From positions 186,001 to 250,000 of the forward strand of contig DATNEY010000009.1 in the NCBI GenBank assembly GCA_035606665.1: a stretch of 64,000 nt of DNA. Reading direction: 5' to 3'. The notes beneath the pieces were generated by a model that saw only the letters and a list, made by a program, of their open reading frames with translations, was not told the origin of the DNA and did not search any database. A program made the translations under genes and the position numbers. The DNA comes from DASUGC01 sp035606665 (lineage in GTDB: Bacteria; Acidobacteriota; Vicinamibacteria; Vicinamibacterales; SCN-69-37). This document shows positions 52,456-61,173 of this stretch, piece by piece; the first letter of the stretch is position 1, and each line of letters begins with the position of its first letter.

Positions 52456-53655
52456 TCAGGCGGCTGAGGCGCGTTCCGCGCCGATGGCCGAGTACAGCGC
52501 GTTCCTGAGCACGACGTCACGCGGATCTCCGGTCAGGGTCGTGCCCATCTGGCTCGTCACGTACGCATACCCGATGCCCGCAGCGGGGTCGGCGAAGCCC
52601 ATGGCGCCGCCGGCGCCTGGCGAACCGTACGAGGTCGCGCTCCCGAATGGCAGGACCCGGCTCGACTTCATGAAGCCGAGCGAGAACTGGACCTCCATCC
52701 TCATGCACACATCGCGGAAACCGTTCGTGGGCGGAATCGCGGGGGCCTTCAGAAGATCCAGCGTCTGCTGCCGCAAACCCAAAGCCTCTCCACCGCTGGC
52801 GAAGACGCTGTAAGCGCGAGCCATCGCCCGCGCTGTGCCCACGCCGCCGCCGGCCGGTACTTCCAGGTTACGGCTGTAGATTCGCGTGTCATCGTGCGGG
52901 AGCTCCGAGCCTCTGAGGATCCGCCGCACCGTCGAATGCGGGTTCATGAATGCCAAGAGAATGCTCGGCGACAGAGCGAGCATCCGTCCGAGTCCCGGTC
53001 GTTCAATCGTCGCCAGTCTGGCGTCGGGAATCGACTCCGGTAGTCTGATGTAGAAATCCAGGCCGAGCGGCGAGGCGATTTCGTCCTGAAAGAACTGGCC
53101 AAGCGTGCGATGTTTCGGATCGATGCGACGCAACAGCTCGCCTTCGTAGAAGCCAATCGTGATGCCGTGGTAGCCCTGACGTGTGCCGGGCACCCACGCG
53201 GGTTTCTGGCGGGCGAGAACTTCCGCCAGCCGATCGGGATCTGCAACGAGACTCCGGGTGAGCGGCGTGTCTAGAACGATCAGCCCCGCCTGATGCGCGA
53301 GCAACTGACGCACGGTGACGCCGCCCTTCCCGAACTGCGCGAACTCCGGCCAGTAGTCGCACACGCGCGCGTCGTAGTCGAGCAAGCCGCGCGAGTGCGC
53401 AAGCGCCAGCGTCATTGCGGCCATGCCCTTGGTCGCTGAGTACACGATCACCATCGTGTCCCGCTCCCACGCATCCCCGGTGGCTTTCGAACGAATGCCG
53501 CCCCAGAGGTCCACCACCGGTTTGCCCCGGTACCAGGCGCAGCACGCCCCGCCGAGCTCACCGCGCTTCGCGAAATTCCGCGCGAATTCCTCGCGGACCG
53601 CCTCGAAACCCCTGCTGACTTCGCCCTGAACCTGTCCGCGCTGTGGAACGAGCAT
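52456..53655 (-). CDS. serine hydrolase, class C beta-lactamase/EstB family
   Basis: 399 residues without a signal peptide. The S-x-x-K motif YSATKGMAAMTLALAHSRG provides the nucleophile Ser and base Lys; the second motif region around YHGITIGFYEGEL and a C-terminal SYGSPGAGGAMGFADP follow. Cytoplasmic members act as esterases or peptidases rather than antibiotic-degrading lactamases. Start ATG 53655 with GGAGGA 6 bases upstream. A sigma-54 promoter candidate and full enhancer dyad lie upstream. It precedes the second usp gene by 40 bp. Confidence 0.88.
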   Translation of the reverse strand: MLVPQRGQVQGEVSRGFEAVREEFARNFAKRGELGGACCAWYRGKPVVDLWGGIRSKATGDAWERDTMVIVYSATKGMAAMTLALAHSRGLLDYDARVCDYWPEFAQFGKGGVTVRQLLAHQAGLIVLDTPLTRSLVADPDRLAEVLARQKPAWVPGTRQGYHGITIGFYEGELLRRIDPKHRTLGQFFQDEIASPLGLDFYIRLPESIPDARLATIERPGLGRMLALSPSILLAFMNPHSTVRRILRGSELPHDDTRIYSRNLEVPAGGGVGTARAMARAYSVFASGGEALGLRQQTLDLLKAPAIPPTNGFRDVCMRMEVQFSLGFMKSSRVLPFGSATSYGSPGAGGAMGFADPAAGIGYAYVTSQMGTTLTGDPRDVVLRNALYSAIGAERASAA

Positions 53656-53679
53656 GACGGTCCTCCGGGTGTCTGGTAC

Positions 53680-53695
53680 CGCACATCACTTGCCA
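53680..53695 (-). promoter_or_regulatory. sigma-54 promoter candidate for the serine hydrolase/usp operon
   Basis: Minus-strand TGGCAAGTGATGTGCG matches 9 of 12 consensus positions. Predicted start about 14 bases before the ATG, leaving room for the GGAGGA site. Confidence 0.5.
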
Positions 53696-53748
53696 GTCCG
53701 ACGGATTCCCTGCTTGCGTTCCCGGTGGGAACCGGGCCGAATGAACCT

Positions 53749-53762
53749 GCGGGCTATTTCGC
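53749..53762. promoter_or_regulatory. putative enhancer dyad for the serine hydrolase/usp operon
   Basis: GCGGGCTATTTCGC fully matches GCGRR-N4-YYCGC and shares 11 of 14 bases with the hsp20 dyad. Centre 74.5 bp from the -12 C. Confidence 0.55.
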
Positions 53763-53884
53763 AGCCCGTGCGGACTCTTCTGCGCCAGACGATGGGTGCT
53801 CTCCGAAATTCCCTCAAGAATCCGGCCAAACTGGACGTGTCAGACAGCCGGGCGCCTGGCACGCGACGTGAAGTCCGGGACTGT

Positions 53885-54364
53885 ATGGAAAACCACACCG
53901 CGACCGTCGCCGAGCGCAGTGACTGCCAGCTCCAGGAAGACGTGTTGAAAGCCCTTGAGGTCAATCTTCTGGATCGCGCCTCGATTGGGGTCACCGTCTC
54001 GCATGGTGTCGTCACACTCTCGGGACGTGTGGAGTCGCGTGGCGAAGCGTGGCGCGCCGAGCAGGCCGTGTACGCGACGGCAGGAGTCCTTGGGATCGCG
54101 AACAACCTCCAGGTGGACGAAGGCCCGACGGACGATGACTCCGGCATTGCCGAAGCCGCGGTGGACGCACTGACTCGGTACCGCGGCGCGCTGGGTGGCG
54201 TGAAGGTGATTGCGTCGAATGGCTACATCACGCTGGCGGGAGTCGTTCCCGATATTCACCTGCGTGGCGCCGCCGAGCGCTCAGTCCGGCACCTTCGTGG
54301 TGTCCGCGGCGTCTGGAACGCCTTGAGGGTGGAGCAGCAGGAGGCACTATGTCACCTCAGCTGA
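53885..54364 (+). CDS. BON-domain protein with two BON repeats
   Basis: 159 residues, with BON cores HGVVTLSGRV and NGYITLAGVV and the linking helix pattern seen in the three-BON protein at 39258-39911. No signal peptide. An upstream in-frame start at 53654 would cross the predicted regulatory region of the divergent gene, so the ATG at 53885 is preferred. The end overlaps the next gene by 16 bp. Confidence 0.82.
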   Translation: MENHTATVAERSDCQLQEDVLKALEVNLLDRASIGVTVSHGVVTLSGRVESRGEAWRAEQAVYATAGVLGIANNLQVDEGPTDDDSGIAEAAVDALTRYRGALGGVKVIASNGYITLAGVVPDIHLRGAAERSVRHLRGVRGVWNALRVEQQEALCHLS

Positions 54365-54726
54365 GAGCAACGGCGATCTGGGGACCTCGCGTGATCGGTC
54401 TGGCGCTGGTCGCGTTTGCCGCGCTGTTTGCGCTCGACGCGTTTGACGGCAGACCTCTCGGGGAAGCGGTACTCGACTTCGGCGTTCATCTCATTCCGGC
54501 AATGATCGTCGGAATCGTGGTTGGTGCTGCCTGGAAGCGGCCGGCGATTGGTGCGATCGCCTTCGCTGCGCTCGCTGTTGGCTATGCCCTGATGGTGCCA
54601 CGCCGGCCGGACTGGATCCTGATGATTTCCGGGCCGCTGGTCCTCGTGGCTTTTTTCTTTGCGCTCAGCGCTTCGGCGGCAACCCCGCCCGGCCAGGCGG
54701 CTACGAGACCCAGATCTTATAGATAG
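54349..54726 (+). CDS. small membrane protein of unknown function
   Basis: 125 residues with four hydrophobic helices (VIGLALVAFAALFALDAF, LIPAMIVGIVVGAAW, AIGAIAFAALAVGYALMV, ILMISGPLVLVAFFFAL). It overlaps the BON gene upstream and the convergent PepSY gene by 26 bp downstream. No family recognised with certainty. Confidence 0.65.
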   Translation: MSPQLRATAIWGPRVIGLALVAFAALFALDAFDGRPLGEAVLDFGVHLIPAMIVGIVVGAAWKRPAIGAIAFAALAVGYALMVPRRPDWILMISGPLVLVAFFFALSASAATPPGQAATRPRSYR

Positions 54727-55360
54727 CGATGCACGCTGCGGTGCCGATGGCGACCGCAATCAGTCCGGTCTTCAGCCGCTTGTGCAGAAAGAAAATCAGG
54801 ATGAGGCCCGTCAGCGAGACGAGCACCATCAGGCCGGCGGAGATGTCGATGACGTCGGCCCACACGCCGCCGGTGTCGCGTCCCTTGTGCAGGTCGTTGA
54901 TGACGGCGACGAGACCGAGACGCGATTCGGTGACGTCGTACGTGCCCTTCTTCCGATCGATGAGCGCATCGGCGGCGTAGCCGGGGCCCTTGAACGTGAT
55001 GGAGATTTCAGTGTCGTCGACGCGGAAATCCTTGAGGGCCGCCTTGATGCCGTGCGCGGATCTCAGCGCCTCGACGATCTCGAGCCTGCCGACTTCGCGG
55101 CCCGGCGGCGGATTGACCATCGCGAGATCGAGCGTGCCCGTGAATCGCGAGGCCTTCGGCTCGCCGTTGAACCAGCCCTGATGGTTGAGCGTGATGCCGG
55201 TCACGGCGAAGAACAGCAGGATCGAAAAGCTGACCATCGACAGGTACGTGTGAAGCACACGTGACCAGTGCGCGATCCCCCGCTTGATGCGGTGGCCTCG
55301 TCCCCCGAGCGTCGAGGACGCTGACGACGAAGCGTCGGAGCCTGCAGGTCTACTTGACAA
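54701..55360 (-). CDS. PepSY-associated membrane protein
   Basis: 219 residues. N-terminal helix (LHTYLSMVSFSILLFFAVTGITLNH) with the HTY...TGxxLNH pattern of PepSY-type haem/flavin-linked membrane proteins, a periplasmic PepSY-like domain, and two C-terminal helices (AGLMVLVSLTGLILIFFLHKRL and another). The DLHKGRDTGGVWADVIDISAG segment is typical of this small PepSY-TM class. These proteins occur with ApbE in extracytoplasmic flavin systems. Its start overlaps the ApbE-DUF2271 stop by 11 bp. Confidence 0.82.
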   Translation of the reverse strand: MSSRPAGSDASSSASSTLGGRGHRIKRGIAHWSRVLHTYLSMVSFSILLFFAVTGITLNHQGWFNGEPKASRFTGTLDLAMVNPPPGREVGRLEIVEALRSAHGIKAALKDFRVDDTEISITFKGPGYAADALIDRKKGTYDVTESRLGLVAVINDLHKGRDTGGVWADVIDISAGLMVLVSLTGLILIFFLHKRLKTGLIAVAIGTAACIAIYKIWVS

Positions 55361-56864
55361 TCTTCTTGTAGTCGAACGTCACCGGGCCGAGTTCGGCGCC
55401 CGGCTTGAACTCGAGTTTCTGCGGCTTGCCGGTGAACGTCATCTCCTGGCGATCGATCTGATACGTGCCGTGCTCGCGCGATGACTCGACCGACACCACG
55501 TACTTGCCGGCTTTCACGAAGTTACCCGCCTGATCCTTGCCGTCCCACTTGAACGAGTACTTGCCCGGCGGTTTCGTTGCGCCGCCGAGCGTGCGGACGA
55601 TCGAGGTGGTCTCCGACATCAGGCGCAGGCGGTCCGCGCGGTACCAGGACTTGAACTCCGTGAGGAAGCGATCCTCGTGGTACCACAGCGCGAGCGTCCG
55701 CACAGGGAACTTGTTCTCGTCTTCGATCCAGACGGCGATGAACGGCCGCAGCGCGCCGCCGCCCAGCTGTGGAATCTCAAAATCAATCGCCAGTTCCATC
55801 GTCGCATCCCACTGGGCCTGCGGAATCGGAGCAATAGAGATTGGCGCGGGCGCCGGGCCGGCGTTGCGTGCGGCTGCTTCGAGCAGGTTCCACCCCGTGC
55901 TGGCCGTGCGCTTGCCGCTCTTTTCGACGAGGAGGTAGTCCACGCCCGGCATCGATGCCGCGAGCTGCTGACTTTCGGCAGGCGTCAGGATCGAGAACGC
56001 CGTCGCGAGCGCGCCCGCGTCCACCGAATTCTTCGCAACCACCGTCGAGCTGATCACGTCGCCGGCAGGCTGGCCGGTGCGCGGATCGACGATGTGCGAA
56101 TAGTGGATACCGTTGATGTCCACGCCACGCCGGTAATCGCCGCTCGTCGCGACCGCGCGATCGCGCACGACGATCTGCGTCAGTGGCGTGCCGTTGTCCG
56201 CGGTGTCGTTCGGATCGACGATGTCGATGGGTTCGGAGACGGCGCCGCGCACGACGATATCGCCGCCGAGATTGAGCACGACGGAGTCGATCGCGCCGGC
56301 GGCCATCGCGGCGGTGACCGCGCGATCCATGATGTAGCTCTTCGTGAAGGACGCGAGCACGAGCGGCGTTTTCGAGAGGCGGGTCGCGGTCCCGTCCGCC
56401 ATGTTCAGACGCCAGTGCGGCTGCCGCACGAGACCGAGAGCGGTCGCGATCTCGCCAGAGGTCGGTGTGCGCTGGCGTTCGGCCGCGGACGTCCACGCCG
56501 CGATCACGGCCTGGGCGGCGGGATCGATCGCGCCATTGGTGCGTACGCGCCACTGATCGAACAGCCCGAGCACGTCGAACAGCTCGGGCGAGACGCGATC
56601 GGCGCGTCCCTCCGAGCGCGCCCACTGGCTGAATTCGCTCTTCGCATCCCACGAGCTCAGAATCCGCGAGAGGCGATCGATCTCCTTGAGCGCGGCGAGC
56701 TGGGCGCGGTCGGCGGCCACGCGGCTGGCCGTGCCGATCTTGAGGTCGAGCGACGTGCCGAGCACGTGGTCGTAGGCCGAGTTGAAGAACACGTCGGGGG
56801 CGACGGCGTTCGTGGCCGCGCCCGAAAACGCAAGAAGAGCGGGAACAATCAGTTTCTTGTCCAT
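55350..56864 (-). CDS. apbE: ApbE (FAD:protein FMN transferase) fused to DUF2271
   Basis: 504 residues with an N-terminal signal. Residues 25-330 are ApbE-like: SYIMDRAVTAAMAAGAIDSVVLNLGGDIVVRG, HYSHIVDPRTGQP (flavin/Mg site) and NSVDAGALATAFSIL. Residues 350-500 are a DUF2271 domain (VWIEDENKFPVRTLALWY, KPPGKYSFKWDGKDQAGNFVKAGKYVVSVES). ApbE covalently attaches FMN to Thr/Ser of exported redox proteins; DUF2271 often accompanies such systems. No FMN-binding target domain is visible in the window. It lies 16 bp after the EF-hand gene and overlaps the PepSY gene, so the three form one operon. Confidence 0.88.
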   Translation of the reverse strand: MDKKLIVPALLAFSGAATNAVAPDVFFNSAYDHVLGTSLDLKIGTASRVAADRAQLAALKEIDRLSRILSSWDAKSEFSQWARSEGRADRVSPELFDVLGLFDQWRVRTNGAIDPAAQAVIAAWTSAAERQRTPTSGEIATALGLVRQPHWRLNMADGTATRLSKTPLVLASFTKSYIMDRAVTAAMAAGAIDSVVLNLGGDIVVRGAVSEPIDIVDPNDTADNGTPLTQIVVRDRAVATSGDYRRGVDINGIHYSHIVDPRTGQPAGDVISSTVVAKNSVDAGALATAFSILTPAESQQLAASMPGVDYLLVEKSGKRTASTGWNLLEAAARNAGPAPAPISIAPIPQAQWDATMELAIDFEIPQLGGGALRPFIAVWIEDENKFPVRTLALWYHEDRFLTEFKSWYRADRLRLMSETTSIVRTLGGATKPPGKYSFKWDGKDQAGNFVKAGKYVVSVESSREHGTYQIDRQEMTFTGKPQKLEFKPGAELGPVTFDYKKIVK

Positions 56865-56880
56865 ATAAGAAGGTGCGCGA

Positions 56881-57735
56881 CTAACCGCGGCCGCGGCCCG
56901 CCGGGGCCGGTTTGGCTTCCTCTTCGGTGATGACTCCGTCGGTGTTCTTGTCGAGTGTCTTCAGCGTGGTGGCCGCGTTCGCGATTTCCTCCGCGGAGAT
57001 CTCGCTGTTGTGGTCCGCGTCGAGCGCGATGGACGCGAGGTCGATGGCCGCGAACCCGCCGCGTGGCGGCCGGGGCGGCGCGGGAGGCGCCGCGGCCTGA
57101 TCGGTCGTGACCTTCTTCAGTTCCGCGGCGTCGAGTACACCGTTCTTATCGGTATCGCCACGCTCGAACAGTCCCTGCTGGCGTTCCGGGACCTCAGCCT
57201 TGCTGAGCTTGCCATCCTTGTTCTTGTCGAAGGACATCAGCAATGCGAGGAGCTCGTCGGCCGTCGGTCCAGGAATCGGAACTTCGAATCTCCGTTCATC
57301 GCCGCCCGCGGCACCGGCTGCGCGGCCTGCGTCACCGCCGCGAGCGGGTGGCTCTCCGCCGCGGCCGCCATCGCGACCGCCACCCGGCGGCGGGCCCCCT
57401 GGCCGTCCGCTCGGTGCACCGACTGCCGCCGGTCCGCCCGCGCGCCCGTATCCCGTGGGGAGCGCGCCCTCATCGCGCGTGATCTTGCCGTCGCCGTTCT
57501 TGTCGACGGTCTTCAGCCGCGCCGGCGCGCCGGCAAGTTCAGTCGCGTCAATCTTTCCGTCGTGATTGACGTCAATCGCGCTGAGGAGCGGGCTCGCCTG
57601 CATGATCGGCGGCCACTCCTGGGCGGGGGCCTGGGCTGGCGGGGCCTGCTGGCCCCGCGTGTGGATGCCGGCCGACAAGAGCAGCGCGGCGGTGGCCGCC
57701 AATGTCACCTTCGTGCGAACGTGCGGGAACGGCAT
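56881..57735 (-). CDS. exported EF-hand calcium-binding protein
   Basis: 284 residues from ATG 57735 (GGAGGG upstream) with a signal peptide. Six EF-hand-type loops: DVNHDGKIDATEL, DKNGDGKITRDEG, DKNKDGKLSKAEV, DTDKNGVLDAAEL, DADHNSEISAEEI and DKNTDGVITEEEA. Between the second and third lies a Gly/Pro/Arg-rich low-complexity segment. Divergent from the decahaem cytochrome operon and first in the ApbE operon. It may sense Ca2+ or bind cell-surface partners; unknown. Confidence 0.82.
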   Translation of the reverse strand: MPFPHVRTKVTLAATAALLLSAGIHTRGQQAPPAQAPAQEWPPIMQASPLLSAIDVNHDGKIDATELAGAPARLKTVDKNGDGKITRDEGALPTGYGRAGGPAAVGAPSGRPGGPPPGGGRDGGRGGEPPARGGDAGRAAGAAGGDERRFEVPIPGPTADELLALLMSFDKNKDGKLSKAEVPERQQGLFERGDTDKNGVLDAAELKKVTTDQAAAPPAPPRPPRGGFAAIDLASIALDADHNSEISAEEIANAATTLKTLDKNTDGVITEEEAKPAPAGRGRG

Positions 57736-57801
57736 CTGACCCTCCGGGAGCAGAAGGATATCGCGACTACAATGACCTTCTACAAGCGACTCCTGAGTTT
57801 C

Positions 57802-57817
57802 GGGTACCAAGTTTGCT
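57802..57817 (+). promoter_or_regulatory. weak sigma-54 promoter candidate before the decahaem cytochrome
   Basis: GGGTACCAAGTTTGCT matches 9 of 12 consensus positions with correct spacing, 31 bases before the GTG start. Unlike the sites in the stress block, no GCGRR-N4-YYCGC dyad is found at the right distance, so chance is possible. Confidence 0.3.
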
Positions 57818-57847
57818 CTCCCAGACGTGCATATATGGAGGGGCTCT

Positions 57848-58867
57848 GTGCCGACCCCGCGTAATCTCCGCAGTTTGAGTCCTACGATTTGGGTGTTTTG
57901 CGCCGTTTTCGTCTGGATAGCGGCTCTTGGTTCCATGGCCGCCAGTTCTTCGCCGGCCGCTTCACCGCCTGTGCCGATTGCGGAGAATCCCCCGGTCGCT
58001 GCGAAGATTCCCGCACCCGCAGAAGACCAGGCGCAGTCCACCACTGCGAAGTTCGTCGGTGAAGACACCTGTCTCACCTGTCACGACGCCCAGAAGGCGA
58101 AGTACGTAAAAAGCCCGCACCATGCGGCGGGCGACCCGCGCACTCCGGCCGCGAAGCAGAGCTGTGAAACCTGCCACGGCGCCGGCAGCGAGCACGCTGA
58201 GGATCCGGCCAGCAAGCGTCTCAAGAACTTCAAGACGATGACGCCCGAGGCGGTGAATGCGACGTGCACGACCTGCCACAACAAAGGCGAGCACGCGCTC
58301 TGGGAGGGCAGTCCACACGAGTCACGAAATCTTGCGTGCACCTCGTGTCACAGCGTCCACAGCTACAAGACCGAGAAGGCCCAGTTGAAGGAGAAGACGC
58401 AGACGGAAGTCTGCGCCAGTTGCCACCGCGACAAGGCCAGCAAGGTCGACCGCTCCGGCCACATGCCGCTCCGTGAAGGCAAGATGCAGTGCACGAGTTG
58501 TCACAATGTGCATGGCACGACGAACGTCAAGCTGCTGCGCAAGGGAGATTCAGTCGCAGAGCTCTGCACGTCGTGCCATGCCGACAAACGCGGCCCGTTC
58601 CTCTGGGAGCACGCGCCCAGTCGCGACGGATGCGTGACGTGCCACGACCCGCACGGTTCGTCGAACGAGCGCATGCTCGTGGCCAAACCGCCCATCCTCT
58701 GTCAACGGTGCCACGTGGGAACGCGGCATCCGAGCACGGTCTATGACGCGGCCACGGTCGGCGCCGGCGCCACGCCCAGTGTTCGCATCTATGGGCGGAC
58801 GTGCGTTTCGTGTCACTCCGCAATCCATGGTTCGAACCATCCCAGCGGCCAGCGGTTCATCCGGTAA
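57848..58867 (+). CDS. MtrA/DmsE-like decahaem c-type cytochrome
   Basis: 339 residues from GTG 57848, with GGAGG 6 bases upstream. An N-terminal membrane/signal segment (IWVFCAVFVWIAALGSMAA), then ten CxxCH haem motifs (CLTCH, CETCH, CTTCH, CTSCH, CASCH, CTSCH, CTSCH, CVTCH, CQRCH, CVSCH). Spacing and length match the periplasmic decahaem MtrA/PioA/DmsE class, which sits inside an MtrB-type barrel and passes electrons across the outer membrane. The barrel gene follows by 10 bp. Confidence 0.93.
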   Translation: MPTPRNLRSLSPTIWVFCAVFVWIAALGSMAASSSPAASPPVPIAENPPVAAKIPAPAEDQAQSTTAKFVGEDTCLTCHDAQKAKYVKSPHHAAGDPRTPAAKQSCETCHGAGSEHAEDPASKRLKNFKTMTPEAVNATCTTCHNKGEHALWEGSPHESRNLACTSCHSVHSYKTEKAQLKEKTQTEVCASCHRDKASKVDRSGHMPLREGKMQCTSCHNVHGTTNVKLLRKGDSVAELCTSCHADKRGPFLWEHAPSRDGCVTCHDPHGSSNERMLVAKPPILCQRCHVGTRHPSTVYDAATVGAGATPSVRIYGRTCVSCHSAIHGSNHPSGQRFIR

Positions 58868-58877
58868 CGGGGGCATC

Positions 58878-61145
58878 ATGCGCACCGCCATTGCATTAGT
58901 CGTCATCGCGCTTGCCGCCACACCCGCGGCCGCGCAGGTCAAGGAGCAGTCGACCACCGGAAGCGTCGACTTCGGCGCGCGCGGCTCGAGCATCACCGGC
59001 GACAGCTCGCGCTTCGAGCGCTATCGCGATCTCGGCGACGGCATGTTCCTCGACCTGTTCCGCGTCGAGCATGAACATCGCACCTGGCTGTTCGGCGCGT
59101 CGGCCACGAATCTCGGACGCCGGGATCAGCGGGTCGCCGGATCGATCGTGAGGCCCGGCAGGCTGAAGCTGTGGGGCCAGTTCGACGAAATCCCGATGCT
59201 GCTCAGCCGCTCGACGCGGACGCTCTTCATCGAAGACCTGGGCTCGGCGCCGAACGTCCTCACGATTCCCGACACGGTGCAGACGCTCATCCAGAACGCC
59301 GCGGCTGCGGCGAAACCGGGCGTCGTGGCGGCCAATTCCCTTGGGTTCACGACGGAATCGCAGCGCCGGACGGGTTCGCTCGGCCTCGAGATGATCGCGA
59401 CGCCGGAACTGACGTTCAGGACCAACTGGTCGCGTGTGCGCCGCGAAGGCACAATGCCGTACGGCGGCAGCTTCGGCCACAGCAGCCTCGTCGAAATGCC
59501 CGCGCCGATTCGCCACAACCTGACCGACTTCGACGCCAGCGCCGAGTACGCGGCCGGCAAGCTGCTTGTCCGCGGCGGCGTCGCCGGGTCCTGGTTCCAG
59601 AACGAGGCCACGACGGTCGAGTTCGACAATCCGTTCCGTGCCACCGATCTTGCCGGCACGCCATCGCGCGGCCGGCTGTCGCTCGCTCCCACCAACTCAT
59701 TCGTCAACGGCAACGTGATGGCGTCGGTCACACTGCCACGAAGGTCGCGGTTCACCGCGTTCCTCTCGACGGGCCTCCTCAAGGACGACGGTGCGGCGTT
59801 GATGCCGCAGACCATCAACAGCGTAACGACGCCTCTGACGGCGTTGCCGCGCGCGACAGTCGACGGCGAAGCGCGGACGACCGGCGCGAAGATCAGTTTC
59901 ACGACGCGCCCGACACGGCAGCTCGATTTCAGCGCGTCGTACCGGCTGTACGACTACGACAACAGGACTCCCGAGTTCGTGCTGCCGCAGCGCGTCGCCT
60001 ACGACAACGCGCCGGGTGCGGCCACCTATTCCACAATCGGCGGCGGGTTGTCGCCGCTCGTCGTCGAGACGGAGCCCTTCGGCATCAAGCGGCAGACGTT
60101 CGACGTCGAGGCGCGTGTCAGGCCGGGCCAGGCCGGCGCCGTGGCCCTGGGATTCACGAGAAACGCCGACGATCGCTCGCATCGCTTCTTCGAGTCCACG
60201 ACCGAGAACACGACGCGGGTGACGTACGACCTGACGGGACGGCAGTACTTCACCGTCCGCGCGAAGTACGAGCACGGTGCGAAGCGCGGCGAGGTCACGA
60301 ACGAGGCGCGGCTGGAGCTGTTCAACATCGGCGAGCAGCCGGACACGCGGCACTTCGACATCGCTTCGAGAGACCGCGATCGGGTCACCATCATCGGCAC
60401 GGTGACACCGATGGCGATGTTGTCCGTGAACGGATCGATTGCCGCCGGACGCGATGACTACTCGGAAACCAGATTCGGGCTTCGCGACAACCGGCACCGG
60501 GTCTATTCAGCCGGCGTCGATGCCGCGCCCGCCGAGCGCATCAATCTCAGCTTCTCGTACTCGTTCGAGAAGTACGACGCGCTGCAGCTCTCGAGGCAGG
60601 TTTCGAGTCCGCCGTCCGGCGCGAACGTCATGTCGTTCACGCAGTTCCTGGCGATGTCGGCGTCGCTCACACCCACGCAAGCCGTCGCCGACGCCAGGTA
60701 CGACTGGGCGGCGAACGGCGCGGACCGTGTGCACTCGGCCATCGCCGCCGTCGAGGTCAATGGCATCGGCAGCAAGCTCGATCTGAGGTTCAGCTACGAC
60801 TACAACAGGGCGCGCGCCCTCTATTCCTACTCGACGGGCGCGAACATCCCGTTGCGAACGCTGCCGGAGGACATCGACCCGGCGCTCACGGCGCTGCCGG
60901 CGCTCACGCAGCTGCCGCTCATCCGCAGCGAGACCGCGCGCGGCACGATCGATGCCGTCTACTCAATCACGCCTCGAATCGGCGTCGGTGTGTCGTATTG
61001 GTATGAGGACTATCGGGTGACGGACTTCACGCTCGACGTGGACGCGACCCCGGATCTCGCCCGCGGCAGTTCACTGTTGCTCGGCTATCTTTATCGCCCC
61101 TACACTGCGCACATTACGTGGGCGAGACTCATAGTCCGTTGGTGA
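58878..61145 (+). CDS. MtrB/PioB-like outer membrane beta-barrel
   Basis: 755 residues with signal peptide (ALVVIALAATPAAAQ). The mature part is built of alternating beta strands throughout (for example FRTNWSRVRREGTMPYGG, FSASYRLYDYDNRTPEF, LDLRFSYDYNRARALYSYS) and ends with a strand closing in an aromatic (WARLIVRW). PFRAT-like turn AFDNPFRATD and LPRRSRFTAFLSTG agree with MtrB/PioB decahaem-associated porins. No N-terminal CxxC. Its pairing with an MtrA-like gene is the main support. Two paired proteins would form an outer-membrane electron conduit. Confidence 0.85.
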   Translation: MRTAIALVVIALAATPAAAQVKEQSTTGSVDFGARGSSITGDSSRFERYRDLGDGMFLDLFRVEHEHRTWLFGASATNLGRRDQRVAGSIVRPGRLKLWGQFDEIPMLLSRSTRTLFIEDLGSAPNVLTIPDTVQTLIQNAAAAAKPGVVAANSLGFTTESQRRTGSLGLEMIATPELTFRTNWSRVRREGTMPYGGSFGHSSLVEMPAPIRHNLTDFDASAEYAAGKLLVRGGVAGSWFQNEATTVEFDNPFRATDLAGTPSRGRLSLAPTNSFVNGNVMASVTLPRRSRFTAFLSTGLLKDDGAALMPQTINSVTTPLTALPRATVDGEARTTGAKISFTTRPTRQLDFSASYRLYDYDNRTPEFVLPQRVAYDNAPGAATYSTIGGGLSPLVVETEPFGIKRQTFDVEARVRPGQAGAVALGFTRNADDRSHRFFESTTENTTRVTYDLTGRQYFTVRAKYEHGAKRGEVTNEARLELFNIGEQPDTRHFDIASRDRDRVTIIGTVTPMAMLSVNGSIAAGRDDYSETRFGLRDNRHRVYSAGVDAAPAERINLSFSYSFEKYDALQLSRQVSSPPSGANVMSFTQFLAMSASLTPTQAVADARYDWAANGADRVHSAIAAVEVNGIGSKLDLRFSYDYNRARALYSYSTGANIPLRTLPEDIDPALTALPALTQLPLIRSETARGTIDAVYSITPRIGVGVSYWYEDYRVTDFTLDVDATPDLARGSSLLLGYLYRPYTAHITWARLIVRW

Positions 61146-61173
61146 GTTTTTCGAGGACATAGAGGAGAACGAA

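Noticed and set aside
53857..53872. TGGCACG-like site just before the two-BON gene
   Set aside because: The -12 GC is replaced by GA and the predicted start would coincide with the start codon.
57678..57748. Dyad upstream of the decahaem cytochrome promoter
   Set aside because: The region has TTCG-N2-CGAA and GCGAACGTG-like pieces, but none fits GCGRR-N4-YYCGC at the expected distances.
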